In this document: positions 1 through 9,718 of the stretch, one piece after another
Layout of the letters: each line of letters starts with the position of its first letter
How positions within the stretch are numbered: position 1 is the stretch's first letter
Assembly: GCA_963722415.1 (NCBI GenBank)
Contig: CAVRNI010000061.1
Span: 1-64,000, forward strand
Source: JALOLG01 sp963722415
GTDB lineage: Bacteria; Actinomycetota; Acidimicrobiia; Acidimicrobiales; Ilumatobacteraceae
DNA: 64,000 nt
Direction: 5' to 3'
Position numbers and translations under genes: made by a program
The notes under the pieces: model-generated
Told to the model about the DNA's origin: nothing
The model's database searches: none
Seen by the model: only the letters and a program-made list of their open reading frames with translations

Positions 1-2258
1 GCCATCGGATCGTTCCACCTGCACCAGGCACGTGTGCGCGCTCGGACCCTGCGCCAACGACGACGTTCCCTGGTCGCGGGTCAGGACGTTGGGGTTGCCC
101 GCCAACTCCAGGCTGCCGGGCACGCCGGGCTCGAGGGGGTCGAACCAGGCACCGGTCGGCAAAGCGACGATGTCGGGCATGAGGCGGTCGTCGAGACGTG
201 CACCGGCGAGGCACTGACCGCGCCCGTTGAACACGCGCACCGTGTCGCCGTCCGCGATGCCCGCGCGGCGGCAGCGTCCGGATGCATGCGCACCACCTCG
301 CGGCCCGCCACCTTCTGACGCTGGCTGTGCGCGCTGTGGTCGAGTTGGCTGTGCAGACGCGTCGCCGGCTGATGGCTGACGAGGTGGAGCGGATGGTCCT
401 CGGTGCCGGTGCCGCCCAACCGCTCGAACGGTTCGAGCCAGACCGGGTGTCCCGGACAGTCCTCATAGCCGAAGCTGGCGATGCGCTCCGACGAGATCTC
501 GAGCTTGCCGGACGGCGTGCCGAGCGGGTTCGCCTTTGGATCCTTGCGGAAGTCGGCCAACCAGCCGGGGCGCGACTCGACGTCCGGCAGCCGGTGCGTT
601 CCCGACGCCCAGAACTCGTCGAAGCTCGGCAGGCTGAACCCCTCGGCGCCGGCACGCTCGCGTGACAGGTCCCACAGATGGCGCAGCCAGGCCTGCTCGT
701 CGCGTCCCTCGGTGAAGGATGCTTCGCAGCCGAAGCGCTGTGCGAGCCCGGTCAGGATCTCGAAATCGGAGCGTGCGTCGCCCTGTGGCTCGACGACCTG
801 ACGCATCGCGTGGGCGTACTGGTCGTGACTCGACGCGCAGATGTCCTGGCGTTCGAGCGCAGTCGTCGCCGGAAAGACGATGTCGGCGTGACGTGCCACC
901 GGCGTCCACCACGGCTCGTGGACGATCACCGTGTCCGGCCGCTGCCACGCCTGCACGAGTCGGTTGAGGTCCTGGTGGTGGTGGAACGGGTTCCCGCCGG
1001 CCCAGTAGACGAGGCGGATGTCGGGGTAGGTGATGCGCTCGCCGTCGTAGTCGATGGTCGTGCCCGGGTTCAACAGCATGTCGGCGATGCGTGCGACGGG
1101 GATCGCCAGCCCGGCCGGGTTGGCGCCCTTGTCGAGAACCGGCCACGCGAAGCGCCGGCCGTCGCTGCCGATGTGCCCCTCGTCGGCGTGCCCGAAGCCG
1201 AAGCCACCGCCCGGCAGGCCGACGTCACCGAGCATGCAGGCGAGCGTCACCAACATCCAGTACGGCTGCTCGCCATGGTGGCCGCGCTGCAACGACCACG
1301 ATGCGTTCAACAGCGTCCGATCGACGGCCATCTCACGGGCCAGGTCGGCGATCGTCGCGGCGGGGACGGCGGTGATGGCCTCCGCCCAGGCCGGCGACTT
1401 GGGCGTCCCGTCCGTCTCCCCGAGCACGTACGCCCGGAACGACTCGTAGCCCACGGTGCAGCGGTCGAGGAAACCGCGGTCGACCAGACCTTCGGTCTCG
1501 AGCACGTGGGCCATGCCGAGCATCAGGGCGACGTCGGTGCCGGGCCGGCACGGGATCCAACGGTGGTTGAGGAACTCGGGCGTGTCGACACCCATCGGGC
1601 CGATGGTCACGAAGCGCACGCCGCGGTCGACGGCGCGCTGCATGCCGCCGCGCGTCTCGTGCTCGGTGATGCCGCCGTACGAGACCTGGCAGTTGCGGAG
1701 CGGCAGCCCCCCGAAGCTCACGACGAGTCGAGCCCCTTCGGCGATCTCGTTCCAGGTCGTCTGTTCGAGCTCCATGACGTGCCACGGCGCGACGACGTGC
1801 GGCAGGATGACCTGCGCGGCGGCCGTGCTGTACGAGTTCACCGACCGGGTGCAGCCGCCGATGCAGTTCAGGAAGCGGTGCAGCTGTGACTGGGCGTGGT
1901 GGAAGCGCCCGGCGCTCGCCCACCCGTAGGAACCGCCGTAGATCGACGTGTTGCCGTGCTCGCGCACCACTCGATCGAGCTCCTGGGCGGCGAGATCGAG
2001 TGCTTCGTCCCATGGCACCTCCACGAAACGCTCGGCCCCGCGCCGCTCCCTGGCGCGCTCTGGTCCGCCCCGCAGCCAGCCTTCGCGCACCGCCGGCCGC
2101 TCGATGCGCAACGGGTGCTGGATCCCGTCGACGAGCACCTCTCCGATGGGCGAGGGATCAGGGTCGATGCCGAGCGGTGCGACGCTCTCGATCCTCCCGT
2201 CACGGACGGTGACGTCGTAGACGCCCCACTGCGTTGCGGTGCGTGTCGCCATGCCCAT
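1..2258 (-). CDS. Molybdopterin oxidoreductase, BisC/TorA/DMSO-reductase type (3' end beyond window, frameshifted)
   Basis: Large subunit of a Mo-bisMGD enzyme of the S-/N-oxide reductase branch. It has no N-terminal Fe-S cysteine cluster. The segment GGSYGWASAG carries the Ser expected to ligate molybdenum in TMAO, DMSO and biotin-sulfoxide reductases. Middle and C-terminal molybdopterin domains follow (DKGANPAG, VYWAGGNPFHHHQDLNR, LHLVSHQPATRLHSQLDH). Start taken at ATG 2258 (an alternative ATG is at 2252), because the upstream open frame is non-conserved. Near 268 the frame breaks: one base missing from a G run moves the conserved ending (IADGDTVRVFNGRG, then TGAWFDP) into another frame, where it runs to position 1. 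Only a few C-terminal residues are outside the window. No Tat signal is evident, so it is probably cytoplasmic. The substrate is unknown. Confidence 0.85.
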
Positions 2259-2317
2259 GAGTATGCGGGTTCGGCCAGGTCGGATGAAAGTGTCCGCAAC
2301 ACGTGACATCCGGCAGT

Positions 2318-2839
2318 TCAGCCGAGACGGTGCAGGATCGCGAAGAGGCCGACCCTGGTGCCGCCCGGCGTCGGGGGCCGCTTGGCGTACTTCTGGCCGA
2401 GTGCTTGGAGCTGTCGGGTGAGGGCGGCCGCCTCGGCATCCGACAGTTGAAGGCCGAGCCGGGTGCTGGTCAACAGCGCATCCGGTCCGGCGGCGATGAG
2501 CTCGGCGCGAAGCACGTCGACCGAGGCGACCACCGTGGTGAGCCGGTCGTCGGCGCGGGGGATGGCGAGCACCCACGACTTGTTCGTGGTCCGGTAGGGC
2601 TTCTCGAGCGCTCCCCGCGCTCCCGTTCTGGCGGGTTCGGCCTCGAGGAACCCGGAGCGCACCAGTGTGCGCACGTGATGCAGGGTCGTGGCCGGGTCCT
2701 GCCCGAGCCGGTCGGAGAGCTGCTTGTTGGTCATCGACTCGTGCAGGCAGAGCCGCAGGATGCGCATGCGGAGCGGATGGGCGAGCGCCTTGAACTCCGC
2801 CGTCGTCGCCTCGTGCTGTTCAGGCTCCTCCCAAGTCAT
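2318..2839 (-). CDS. ArsR-family winged-helix transcriptional regulator
   Basis: A 173-residue DNA-binding protein. Its N-terminal winged helix reads LAHPLRMRILRLCL, then MTNKQLSDRLGQDPATTLHH as the recognition region. A C-terminal half of about 90 residues probably binds ligand or makes the dimer. I chose ATG 2839, since an upstream ATG at 2872 would add only a short non-conserved leader. The gene diverges from the MFS transporter starting at 2879, with about 39 bp between the starts. Repression of that transporter is therefore a reasonable inference from context, though no clear operator palindrome was found. Confidence 0.8.
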   Translation of the reverse strand: MTWEEPEQHEATTAEFKALAHPLRMRILRLCLHESMTNKQLSDRLGQDPATTLHHVRTLVRSGFLEAEPARTGARGALEKPYRTTNKSWVLAIPRADDRLTTVVASVDVLRAELIAAGPDALLTSTRLGLQLSDAEAAALTRQLQALGQKYAKRPPTPGGTRVGLFAILHRLG

Positions 2840-2878
2840 TGACACAATGCTAACTGATTGGGAAACTTCCAATCACTC

Positions 2879-4092
2879 ATGCCGCGCCGTAACTTTCGCC
2901 ACCTCGTCGTGGCTCGGGTCTGTCGAACCTCGCTGACGGGGTGTTCCAGATCACCCTGCCGCTCGTGGCCCTCGGCATCACGCGCGACCCCAAGGCCTTC
3001 GCCTCGGTGACGCTCGTGGGGCGGCTCCCGTGGCTGCTGTTCGCACTCCCAGCCGGTGCGCTCGCCGATCGGTTGGACAGGCGCCGCACGATGACGCGGG
3101 TCGGTGTCGGCCGAGCGATGCTGATCGCCGGTCTGGCCATCATCGTGCTCGTCGAGCTCGAGACGATGTGGACCCTGTACGTGGTGGCGTTCGTGCTCGG
3201 CGTCGGCGAAACCATGTTCGACACCGCCGCCCAGTCGATCGTGCCCACCATCGTCGAGGATCCCGACCAGCTCGCAACGGCGAACGGTCGCCTGTACGCG
3301 GTCGAGCTCGCGTCCAACCAGTTCGTCGGGCCACCGCTCGGCGCTCTGATCGCGAGTGCGACGCTCGCTGGCGCGCTCCTGTCGAGCTCGATCGCCTACG
3401 TCGCGGCAGCGGGAACGTTGCTGCTGCTCACGGGCCAGTTCCGGCCCATCCGCACCGGGCCACCGACACGCCTGCGCACCGACGTCGCGGAAGGCCTGCG
3501 GTACCTCTTCGGGCACCCCCTGCTGCGCGTGCTCGCGATCTGCGTCGGCGTCTCCAACCTGGCGTCGACGGCGATGATCGCCGTCCTGCCGCTCTATGTC
3601 ATCGCGCCCGGGCCGGTCGGCCTGACGGGAACCGGCTTCGCCCTGCTGCTGACGACGTTGGCCGTCGGCTCGGTCGTCGGCTCGGCGCTCGCCGCGCACT
3701 TCGAGCGTCGCCTCGGCCCACGTCGGGCACTGCTCGTCGCATCGGCGAGCTTCCCGTTGTTCGGTCTCGTTCCGGCACTCACCGCCTCTGTGGTCTGGCT
3801 GTCGATCGGATTCTTCTTCGCCGGCGCGCTCGCCGTCGGCTGGAACGTGATCACGGTCTCACTCCGCCAACGAATCGTGCCCAACCACCTCCTCGGACGC
3901 GTCAACGCCGGCTATCGCCTCGTCGCGTGGGGCACGATGCCACTCGGAGCCGCCCTCGGCGGCCTGACCGCATCACGATTCGGACTCACCGCGGCGTTCT
4001 GGACATCGGCCGCCATCAGCGCACTCTGCCTTCCCCTCGTGTTCGTCGGGGCGACCAACGAACGAGTCGGCGTCAGCCGGCAGCACGCTTGA
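2879..4092 (+). CDS. MFS transporter (frameshifted near its start)
   Basis: Major facilitator with about 12 hydrophobic segments, resembling the enterobactin-exporter-like group of drug/siderophore exporters. The loop ADRLDRRRTMTRVG after TM2 is a typical MFS motif A. The natural start is probably ATG 2879 (PRRNFRHL), after which the conserved GLSNLADGVFQI lies in another frame. One missing base near 2910, in a short G run (gtggctcg for gtgggctcg), explains this. Without the correction the frame would open only at GTG 2941 and lose the start of TM1. It diverges from the ArsR gene, and its 3' end overlaps the convergent gene at 4073-4975 by 20 bp. Confidence 0.85.
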
Positions 4093-4975
4093 AGGCGTCA
4101 GGTGGGAAGGCGCGCGCGTCGATGCACCGTGTCGACCACTCGTCGAGTTGCGCGACGAGGGCGTCGAACCCCGGTCCCAGGGCGTCGACGATCGGTTGCT
4201 CCATCGCGTCGGTCGTCGCCTCGAGCTCGTCACGTCGAGCCTGGCCAGCGGGACTCAGCTGGTCACCATCGATCAGGCCGGTCTCGCGGAGGCGTTGGAC
4301 CTCGGCGTCGATCTGGCTGGGGCTCCATCCGCGCGTGGCCGTGTAGACGCCGAGTGGTATGCCGATCCACAGCTCGGTGAGCACGTTCATGGCGATCGGT
4401 CCGAGTCCGGCGGCGATGCACGCCGCGACGTGGCTGTCGCCCCGATGCTCGCGAGCCAACTCGCACGCCCGCCACAGCCGCCCGACCGGGTCGTCGGGCC
4501 ACGGTTGGCGAGCGAGGCCGGAGAACAGCGGACGGCCGGTGCCGTCGGCCGCGGACACGGCCGCGGCCAGTTGATCCGCCGCCGCGGTCACCTCAGCGTC
4601 GGTCAGCGCGGCGCGGAGACTGCCGATCGTCGCCTCCGCTCGGACCGCCAACAACTGGTCCCGCGGGCAGGCCGCGCGGCCCTGCTCGTAGGTCGCGACG
4701 ATCATCGACGGCTCGAAGACGGCGAACGCGGCCACCACCACACCCGGATCCGGCTCACCGAGCGCCGCCGCCCGCCCCCAGACGTAGCTGCTGAGGAAGT
4801 CGAGCCCGAGCCCCGCCAACCGCTCGTTCGTCGCCCGTGACCACACCGAGTGCATGGCGATCGGCTCGATCGCATCCCTGAGACGGCGGGAACGGGACCC
4901 GTGCACGACGGGTGCCGGCACGACACCGGCCAGGGAGGGTTCGAAGAATGCTGCGACCACCGCGTCGTACTCCAC
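4073..4975 (-). CDS. SCO6745-like helical/winged-helix protein
   Basis: A 300-residue Ala-rich cytoplasmic protein recognised by its pattern as the actinobacterial SCO6745-like family: FEPSLAGV near the N-terminus, SRATNERLAGLGLDFLSSYVWGRAAALG, and a C-terminal winged-helix-like part (RGWSPSQIDAEVQRLRETGLI). The biochemical role of the family is not established. The gene is convergent with the MFS transporter and overlaps it by 20 bp. It diverges from the dioxygenase gene at 5052. Confidence 0.7.
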   Translation of the reverse strand: MEYDAVVAAFFEPSLAGVVPAPVVHGSRSRRLRDAIEPIAMHSVWSRATNERLAGLGLDFLSSYVWGRAAALGEPDPGVVVAAFAVFEPSMIVATYEQGRAACPRDQLLAVRAEATIGSLRAALTDAEVTAAADQLAAAVSAADGTGRPLFSGLARQPWPDDPVGRLWRACELAREHRGDSHVAACIAAGLGPIAMNVLTELWIGIPLGVYTATRGWSPSQIDAEVQRLRETGLIDGDQLSPAGQARRDELEATTDAMEQPIVDALGPGFDALVAQLDEWSTRCIDARAFPPDAFKRAAG

Positions 4976-5051
4976 GGCGGCAGACTACGCGTGGCTGTGC
5001 CGGCGACGGCGGGCGGTGAGCCGGCTCGATTCAACTCGGTACGATCGCATC

Positions 5052-5933
5052 GTGCTGAGCAACGAACAAGTCGATCAGTTCGAACGCGACGGGTACCTCG
5101 TCGTCGAGGGTTTCGTCGACCCTGCGACGTGCGCCGAGCTCAAGCAACGCGCCGTCGAGCTCGTGGGCGAATGGCAGCCCGGCGCCCAGCGCACGATCTT
5201 CACCACCGACGAGCAGGAGCGGTCGAGCAACGAGGAGTTCCTGTCGAGCGGCGGCAAGGTCTGGTGCTTCTTCGAGGAGGAGGCATTCGATGCCGACGGG
5301 CAGCTGCGCCAGGCCAAGGAGTTGAGCATCAACAAGATCGGGCACGCCCAGCACGATCTCGACGACGTGTTCGAGCGCTTCACCTACACCCCGGAGCTGG
5401 CCGAGGTCGCCAACGACATCGGCCTCACCGACGCCCTGGTGCTGCAGAGCATGTACATCTTCAAGCAACCCGGCATCGGTGGCGAGGTCGGCTGCCATCA
5501 GGACGCCACGTTCCTCTACACCGATCCGATCACGGTCGTCGGGTTCTGGTTCGCGATCGAGGACGCCACGCTCGAGAACGGCTGCCTGTGGGCGGCGCCC
5601 GGCGGGCACCGCGCCCCGCTGCGCAAGGTGTTCAAGCGGGCCGGCGGCTCCGACGACGGCGGGACCCTGTTCGAGGATCTCGATTCGTCGCCGTTGCCCA
5701 CTCCGCCTGACGACCTCGTGCCGCTCGAGGTACCGGCCGGCACGCTCGTGCTGCTCGATGGCAAGTTGCCGCACTGGAGCGACGTCAACCGCTCCCCGCA
5801 CAGCCGCCACGCCTATTCGGTGCACTGCATCTCGGCGGCAGCCGAGTATCCCGAGTGGAACTGGCTGCGGCGTCCGGCCGATCTGCCGTTGCGGCGCCTC
5901 GATCGGAACGACGCGGCCAGCTCGGTACGGTGA
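5052..5933 (+). CDS. Phytanoyl-CoA dioxygenase (PhyH) family protein
   Basis: Fe(II)/2-oxoglutarate-dependent oxygenase of 293 residues. The double-stranded beta-helix carries the iron ligands His-x-Asp in GCHQDATFLY, and a distal His probably in KLPHWSDVNRS. DATLENGCLWAAPGGHR is typical of PHYHD1-like members. GTG 5052 is chosen because LSNEQVDQFERDGYLVVEGF is the canonical start of the family and the frame upstream is not conserved. The stop is 4 bp before the adenosine deaminase gene, so the two may be cotranscribed. The substrate cannot be inferred. A second PhyH gene lies at 18299. Confidence 0.85.
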   Translation: MLSNEQVDQFERDGYLVVEGFVDPATCAELKQRAVELVGEWQPGAQRTIFTTDEQERSSNEEFLSSGGKVWCFFEEEAFDADGQLRQAKELSINKIGHAQHDLDDVFERFTYTPELAEVANDIGLTDALVLQSMYIFKQPGIGGEVGCHQDATFLYTDPITVVGFWFAIEDATLENGCLWAAPGGHRAPLRKVFKRAGGSDDGGTLFEDLDSSPLPTPPDDLVPLEVPAGTLVLLDGKLPHWSDVNRSPHSRHAYSVHCISAAAEYPEWNWLRRPADLPLRRLDRNDAASSVR

Positions 5934-5937
5934 CCGG

Positions 5938-7020
5938 ATGACCGCCGACCTCATCGCGCGTGCGCCCAAGGCGCTCCTCCACGATCACCTCGACGGTGGC
6001 CTGCGCCCGCAAACGGTCGTCGAGCTCGCCGACGAGTTCGGGTACTCCGGCCTGCCGACCCACGACGTCGCCGAGCTCTCGACGTGGTTCAACCGCGGTG
6101 CCAAGCGCAACGACCTCGTGCTGTACCTCGAGACGTTCGCCCACACCGTGGGCGTGATGCAGCACCGCGACGCGCTGGAACGGGTGGCGTTCGAGTGCGC
6201 CCAGGACCTTGCCGCCGACGGTGTCGTGTACGCCGAGGTCCGCTTCGCGCCCGAGCTCCACACCGTGACCGGGCTCACGCTCGACGAGGTTCTGGACGCG
6301 GTCCTCACCGGCTTCCGCAACGGCAGCGCCGGCACCGATCTCACGCTGTACGCGATCACGTCGGCGATGCGTACGGCGGCGCAGAGCCTCCAGATCGCCG
6401 AGTTGGCGGTGCGGTGGCGCGATGCCGGAGTCGTCGGCTTCGACATCGCCGGCGCCGAGGCCGGCTACCCGCCGACGCGCCACCTCGATGCGTTCAGGTA
6501 CGTGATGCGCGAGAACTTCCATTCGACCATCCACGCCGGCGAGGCGTTCGGCCTCCCGAGCATCTGGGAGGCCGTGCAGTACTGCGGTGCCGCCCGTCTC
6601 GGGCACGGTGTCCGGCTGGTCGACGACATCACCGGCGGCCGGGGCGAGGAGAAGCTCGGACGTCTCGCCACGTACATCCGCGATCGCCGCATCCCGCTCG
6701 AGCTGTGCCCGACGTCCAACGTCAACACGGGCGTGTGCGCGAGCGTGGCGGACCACCCGATCGGGATGCTGCGCCGGCTGCGGTTCCGCGTGACGGTCAA
6801 CACCGACAACCGCCTCATGAGCGACACCTCGATGACCAACGAGATGGTGCAGCTCTCCGAGGCGTTCGGTTGGGGGTTGGACGACTTCGAATGGCTCACC
6901 ACCAACGCCGTGAAGAGCGCGTTCGCGCCGTTCCCCGAGCGATTGCGGATCATCAACGGGCTCGTCAAGCCGCGCTACGCGTTGCTGCGCGCCGAGCAGT
7001 CGCTGGGCGCGATCGCGTGA
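5938..7020 (+). CDS. add: Adenosine deaminase
   Basis: A 360-residue amidohydrolase-fold enzyme that deaminates adenosine/deoxyadenosine to inosine/deoxyinosine. The metal and catalytic motifs are present: LHDHLDGGLRP (HxH zinc ligands), STIHAGEAFG (zinc His and catalytic Glu), RLGHGVRL, and TVNTDNRLMSDTSM in place of the NTDDP of other bacteria, as is usual in actinobacterial enzymes. ATG 5938. The stop overlaps the GTG start of upp (7017), so purine and pyrimidine salvage are translationally coupled here. Confidence 0.93.
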   Translation: MTADLIARAPKALLHDHLDGGLRPQTVVELADEFGYSGLPTHDVAELSTWFNRGAKRNDLVLYLETFAHTVGVMQHRDALERVAFECAQDLAADGVVYAEVRFAPELHTVTGLTLDEVLDAVLTGFRNGSAGTDLTLYAITSAMRTAAQSLQIAELAVRWRDAGVVGFDIAGAEAGYPPTRHLDAFRYVMRENFHSTIHAGEAFGLPSIWEAVQYCGAARLGHGVRLVDDITGGRGEEKLGRLATYIRDRRIPLELCPTSNVNTGVCASVADHPIGMLRRLRFRVTVNTDNRLMSDTSMTNEMVQLSEAFGWGLDDFEWLTTNAVKSAFAPFPERLRIINGLVKPRYALLRAEQSLGAIA

Positions 7021-7652
7021 CCGTCACTGTGACCCTCGTCGACCATCCGCTCGTCGCCGATGCCCTTGCCCGCATCCGCGACCGCGACACACCGAACTCG
7101 CTGTTCCGTCAGAACCTCGAACGGATCGGCACGTTGCTGCTCGCCGAGGCGACGCGCGACCTACCGACGGTCGATGGCACCGTCGAGACGCCGCTCACGA
7201 CCGCGCCCGCCAAGCGACTCAGCGTGCAGCCCGTGGTCGTGCCGGTGCTGCGCGCCGGACTCGGGTTCGTGCACGCCGCCCAGGATCTGCTGCCGAATGC
7301 CGACGTCGGATTCATCGGGATCTCGCGCGACGAAGCGACGTTCCAACCCAAGCCGTACGTCAACAAGCTGCCGGAGTCGCTCGAAGGACGGCCGGTGATC
7401 GTCATCGACCCGATGCTCGCGACCGGCGGATCGCTGGAGCACACGGTCCGGCTGTTGATGGAACGCGGCGCCGCCGGCACGATCATCGTCGTGTGCGCGC
7501 TCGCCGCCCCAGAGGGCATCCAGCGGCTGCGCGACGCAGGGTTCGACCTGCACATCGTCACGGCGGCCGTCGACGACCATCTCAACGAGCACGCCTTCAT
7601 CGTGCCCGGACTCGGTGACGCCGGCGATCGTCAATTCGGCAGCGGCGGCTGA
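7017..7652 (+). CDS. upp: Uracil phosphoribosyltransferase
   Basis: Converts uracil and PRPP to UMP. It is 211 residues, the normal length. Family motifs: RRLSVQPVVVPVLRAGLG-like substrate loop (here AKRLSVQPVVVPVLRAGLG), the PRPP-binding loop VIVIDPMLATGGSL, and a C-terminal uracil-binding PGLGDAGDRQFG. The GTG start at 7017 overlaps the add stop (GTGA). A GTG at 7032 is an alternative start. It sits in an apparent operon add-upp-AhpD-like, with 5 bp to the next start. Confidence 0.93.
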   Translation: MTVTVTLVDHPLVADALARIRDRDTPNSLFRQNLERIGTLLLAEATRDLPTVDGTVETPLTTAPAKRLSVQPVVVPVLRAGLGFVHAAQDLLPNADVGFIGISRDEATFQPKPYVNKLPESLEGRPVIVIDPMLATGGSLEHTVRLLMERGAAGTIIVVCALAAPEGIQRLRDAGFDLHIVTAAVDDHLNEHAFIVPGLGDAGDRQFGSGG

Positions 7653-7657
7653 CGCGC

Positions 7658-8752
7658 GTGTTGCCGGTGGTCGACCGGGACGGCGTCGCGTCGCTCCACG
7701 CCGAGATACTCGCCGAGTTGGGCTCCCCCGGCGATTGGTGGGACGCGCCGTCGCGCCGGGCGGCCCTCGAGGAGGCGCGCGCGGCGCGTACGTGCGAGGT
7801 GTGCGAGGCGCGACGTGCGGCGCTGAGCCCAGAAGCCGTCGCTGAACGCCACGCATCGCACGGCCTGCTCTCCGACGCGGCAGTCGAGGTCATCCATCGC
7901 GTCGTCAACGACTCCGGACGCTTGACCCGCCGGTGGGCCGACGCGCAGATCGCGGTTCTGGGTGACGCCGTCTACGCCGAACTGGTCGCGATCACCGCGA
8001 TCATCGTGGCGATCGACGTGTACGCGCGGTCGATCGGTGCACCCCTACCTGCACTGCTCGAACCGGTCGACGGCGCTCCGGCCCGCGAGCGTCCCGCCGG
8101 TCTCGGCGACGTCGGGGCCTGGATCCCGATGACGGAGCAGAAGGTGCTGGCCAACGTGTCGCGGGCGCTGTCGTTGGTGCCGCTGACGAACACGACGTGG
8201 CGCACACTGGTCAACGACTCGTACAGCCGTGGCCCGCAGATGCTCACCCTGACATGGGAGCGCGCCCTGAGCCGACCGCAGATCGAGCTCATCGCGGCGC
8301 GCGTGTCGCAGCTCAACGACTGCTTCTATTGAACATCGAGCCATGTGGCGCTGCTCCGGGCGAGCAGCTCAGCGCTCGGTGACGAGCTCGACGTCGCCGC
8401 CGCGATCGCTCGCGGCGAGGGCGTGCCAGGCGGCCCGCTGCTGCTCGACTTCGCCGCCGCCGCGCAGCTCGACACGCCCGACCTCGCCGGCCGTCGCGCC
8501 GACATCGAGGCGGCGTTCGGCGAGTCCGGCCTGGTCGAGGCGTGCCTCACGGTCGGGGCGTTCAACGGGCTCACCCGCGTCGCTGACGCGACGGGCATCC
8601 TGCTCGACGGCGGCACGCTCGCCGCGACTGTCGACGTGCGCGCCGAGCTCGCCCTCAACGACATGGCCGGTGCGCTGAACACCGGTCCGGTCGTCTACGA
8701 CACCGGCGTGCCGATGATCCCGAGCGCGGTCGCCGCCCTGTTCGCCGACTGA
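7658..8752 (+). CDS. Tandem AhpD-like (carboxymuconolactone decarboxylase-fold) protein with in-frame TGA: candidate selenoprotein
   Basis: Two adjacent open stretches separated only by TGA 8330-8332 form one 364-residue protein in a single frame. The N-terminal half has C46-E-V-C49. The C-terminal half matches the AhpD catalytic spacing exactly: Glu210, Cys222, position 225 (the TGA) and His229, i.e. intervals of 12, 3 and 4, in QIELIAARVSQLNDCFY-U-TSSHVALLR. The TGA therefore replaces the second Cys of CxxC, giving CxxU. Conserved family sequence continues in frame to 8752, which argues against a real stop. A perfect stem-loop at 8350-8368 fits a bacterial SECIS. The likely role is a thiol/selenol peroxidase or oxidoreductase. 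Alternatives are a nonsense substitution in a Cys codon or a sequencing error. It is third in an add-upp operon. No sel genes are in the window. Confidence 0.75.
8350..8368 (+). promoter_or_regulatory. Candidate bacterial SECIS stem-loop
   Basis: GCTGCTC pairs perfectly with GAGCAGC (7 bp) around the five-base loop CGGGC. The stem begins 17 nt after the in-frame TGA at 8330-8332 and lies inside the coding sequence, where bacterial SECIS elements sit. The loop is G-rich near its 5' side, as bacterial SelB targets usually are. GC-rich coding DNA can form such hairpins by chance, so this supports but does not prove the assignment. Confidence 0.5.
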
Positions 8753-8761
8753 GACACGTCG

Positions 8762-9562
8762 TCATTCCGGGATCGTCGCCGTGCCGGGCCACCGCAACGT
8801 GGCGACGGTCTCGACGAAGTCGATCGGATGGTCCGCGAGGTAGGCGGCCAACTCGTCGTCGCGCTCTGGTCCGAGGCAGAGCCGGCGGCGGGCAGCGGGG
8901 AGCAGCGTCGACGGATCGCTCGAATGGCTCGAGAGCGGTGTCCGGTGGCTGTGCCAGACCTCGGGGACGAATCCTGCCTCGCGCAGCACGGCGACGAGAT
9001 CGGCATCGGTCGGGCCCACCGGACGGTCGAGATCCCAGAAGTGCTTGAACGCCGCGTTCCAGCCCGACAGCGGGTGTCGAACGGGAATCTCGACCACGAC
9101 AGCCAACCGGGCGTGCTCGGTCAGCGCGGTCGCGAACGGGACGGCGTCGGCAACGTTGAAGAACACGTGGTGGCACACGACCACATCGGCGACCGGTGCC
9201 ATCGGTGCCACGTCGGGCCAACGCCCCTGCAGCGTCTGGGCGGCCACACCCGCCGACCGGGCGGCGTCCTCGAACGCCGTGAGCATCGTCGCGTTCTCGT
9301 CGACCCCGATCAGCCTGTCGGCCGGTGGGACGAGGACCGCCGACGAACGGCCGCCGCCGCACCCGACGTCGAGGACGGCGCCACCGAACGGCGGCAGCAC
9401 CTCCCGGGCGACCCGCGCCGACAGGCCGTCGCGATCGAGCGTGTCGTCGACCGAGAACGTCGCCACCTCGTGCGACCACGGCGAGATCGGCGCCTTGGCC
9501 ACGATCTCGTCCGGTAAGCCCCACTCAGCGAGCTGCGCCGACCAGTGGTCGGCAGCCCCCAT
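8762..9562 (-). CDS. Class I SAM-dependent methyltransferase
   Basis: A 266-residue Rossmann-fold methyltransferase. Motif I is VLDVGCGGGRSS, followed by LIGVDENATML (acidic residue for the SAM ribose) and DVVVCHHVFFNV. The fold covers roughly residues 50-175, and the C-terminal part is family-specific. The substrate is unknown. It lies 6 bp downstream of a small membrane ORF on the same strand and is convergent with the AhpD-like gene ending at 8752. Confidence 0.8.
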   Translation of the reverse strand: MGAADHWSAQLAEWGLPDEIVAKAPISPWSHEVATFSVDDTLDRDGLSARVAREVLPPFGGAVLDVGCGGGRSSAVLVPPADRLIGVDENATMLTAFEDAARSAGVAAQTLQGRWPDVAPMAPVADVVVCHHVFFNVADAVPFATALTEHARLAVVVEIPVRHPLSGWNAAFKHFWDLDRPVGPTDADLVAVLREAGFVPEVWHSHRTPLSSHSSDPSTLLPAARRRLCLGPERDDELAAYLADHPIDFVETVATLRWPGTATIPE

Positions 9563-9568
9563 CCGCGA

Positions 9569-9673
9569 TCACCGGTTCCCGTGCGTTCGTGGCCTCCGGT
9601 TCCGCCATTCCCAGACGCAACCGAGGATGACGACGACCGCCAGGGCGACGACGAACGCGATCTTCCAGGTCAT
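9569..9673 (-). CDS. Possible 34-residue single-pass membrane peptide
   Basis: A short frame from ATG 9673 gives MTWKIAFVVALAVVVILGC followed by a basic tail (EWRNRRPRTHGNR). That is one hydrophobic helix with a positively charged C-terminus. It precedes the methyltransferase by 6 bp on the same strand. There is no strong Shine-Dalgarno sequence. It is kept as a possible small gene because the hydrophobic segment and tight spacing look non-random. Function unknown. Confidence 0.35.
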   Translation of the reverse strand: MTWKIAFVVALAVVVILGCVWEWRNRRPRTHGNR

Positions 9674-9718
9674 GGGAGCCACCGTATCGACGATCCCCGC
9701 CGCCGCGCGGTCGGCCCG

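Noticed and set aside
2259..2576. N-terminal extension of the molybdoenzyme reading frame upstream of ATG 2258
   Set aside because: Non-conserved Arg/Pro-rich sequence overlapping the ArsR gene, and the family start motif is at 2258.
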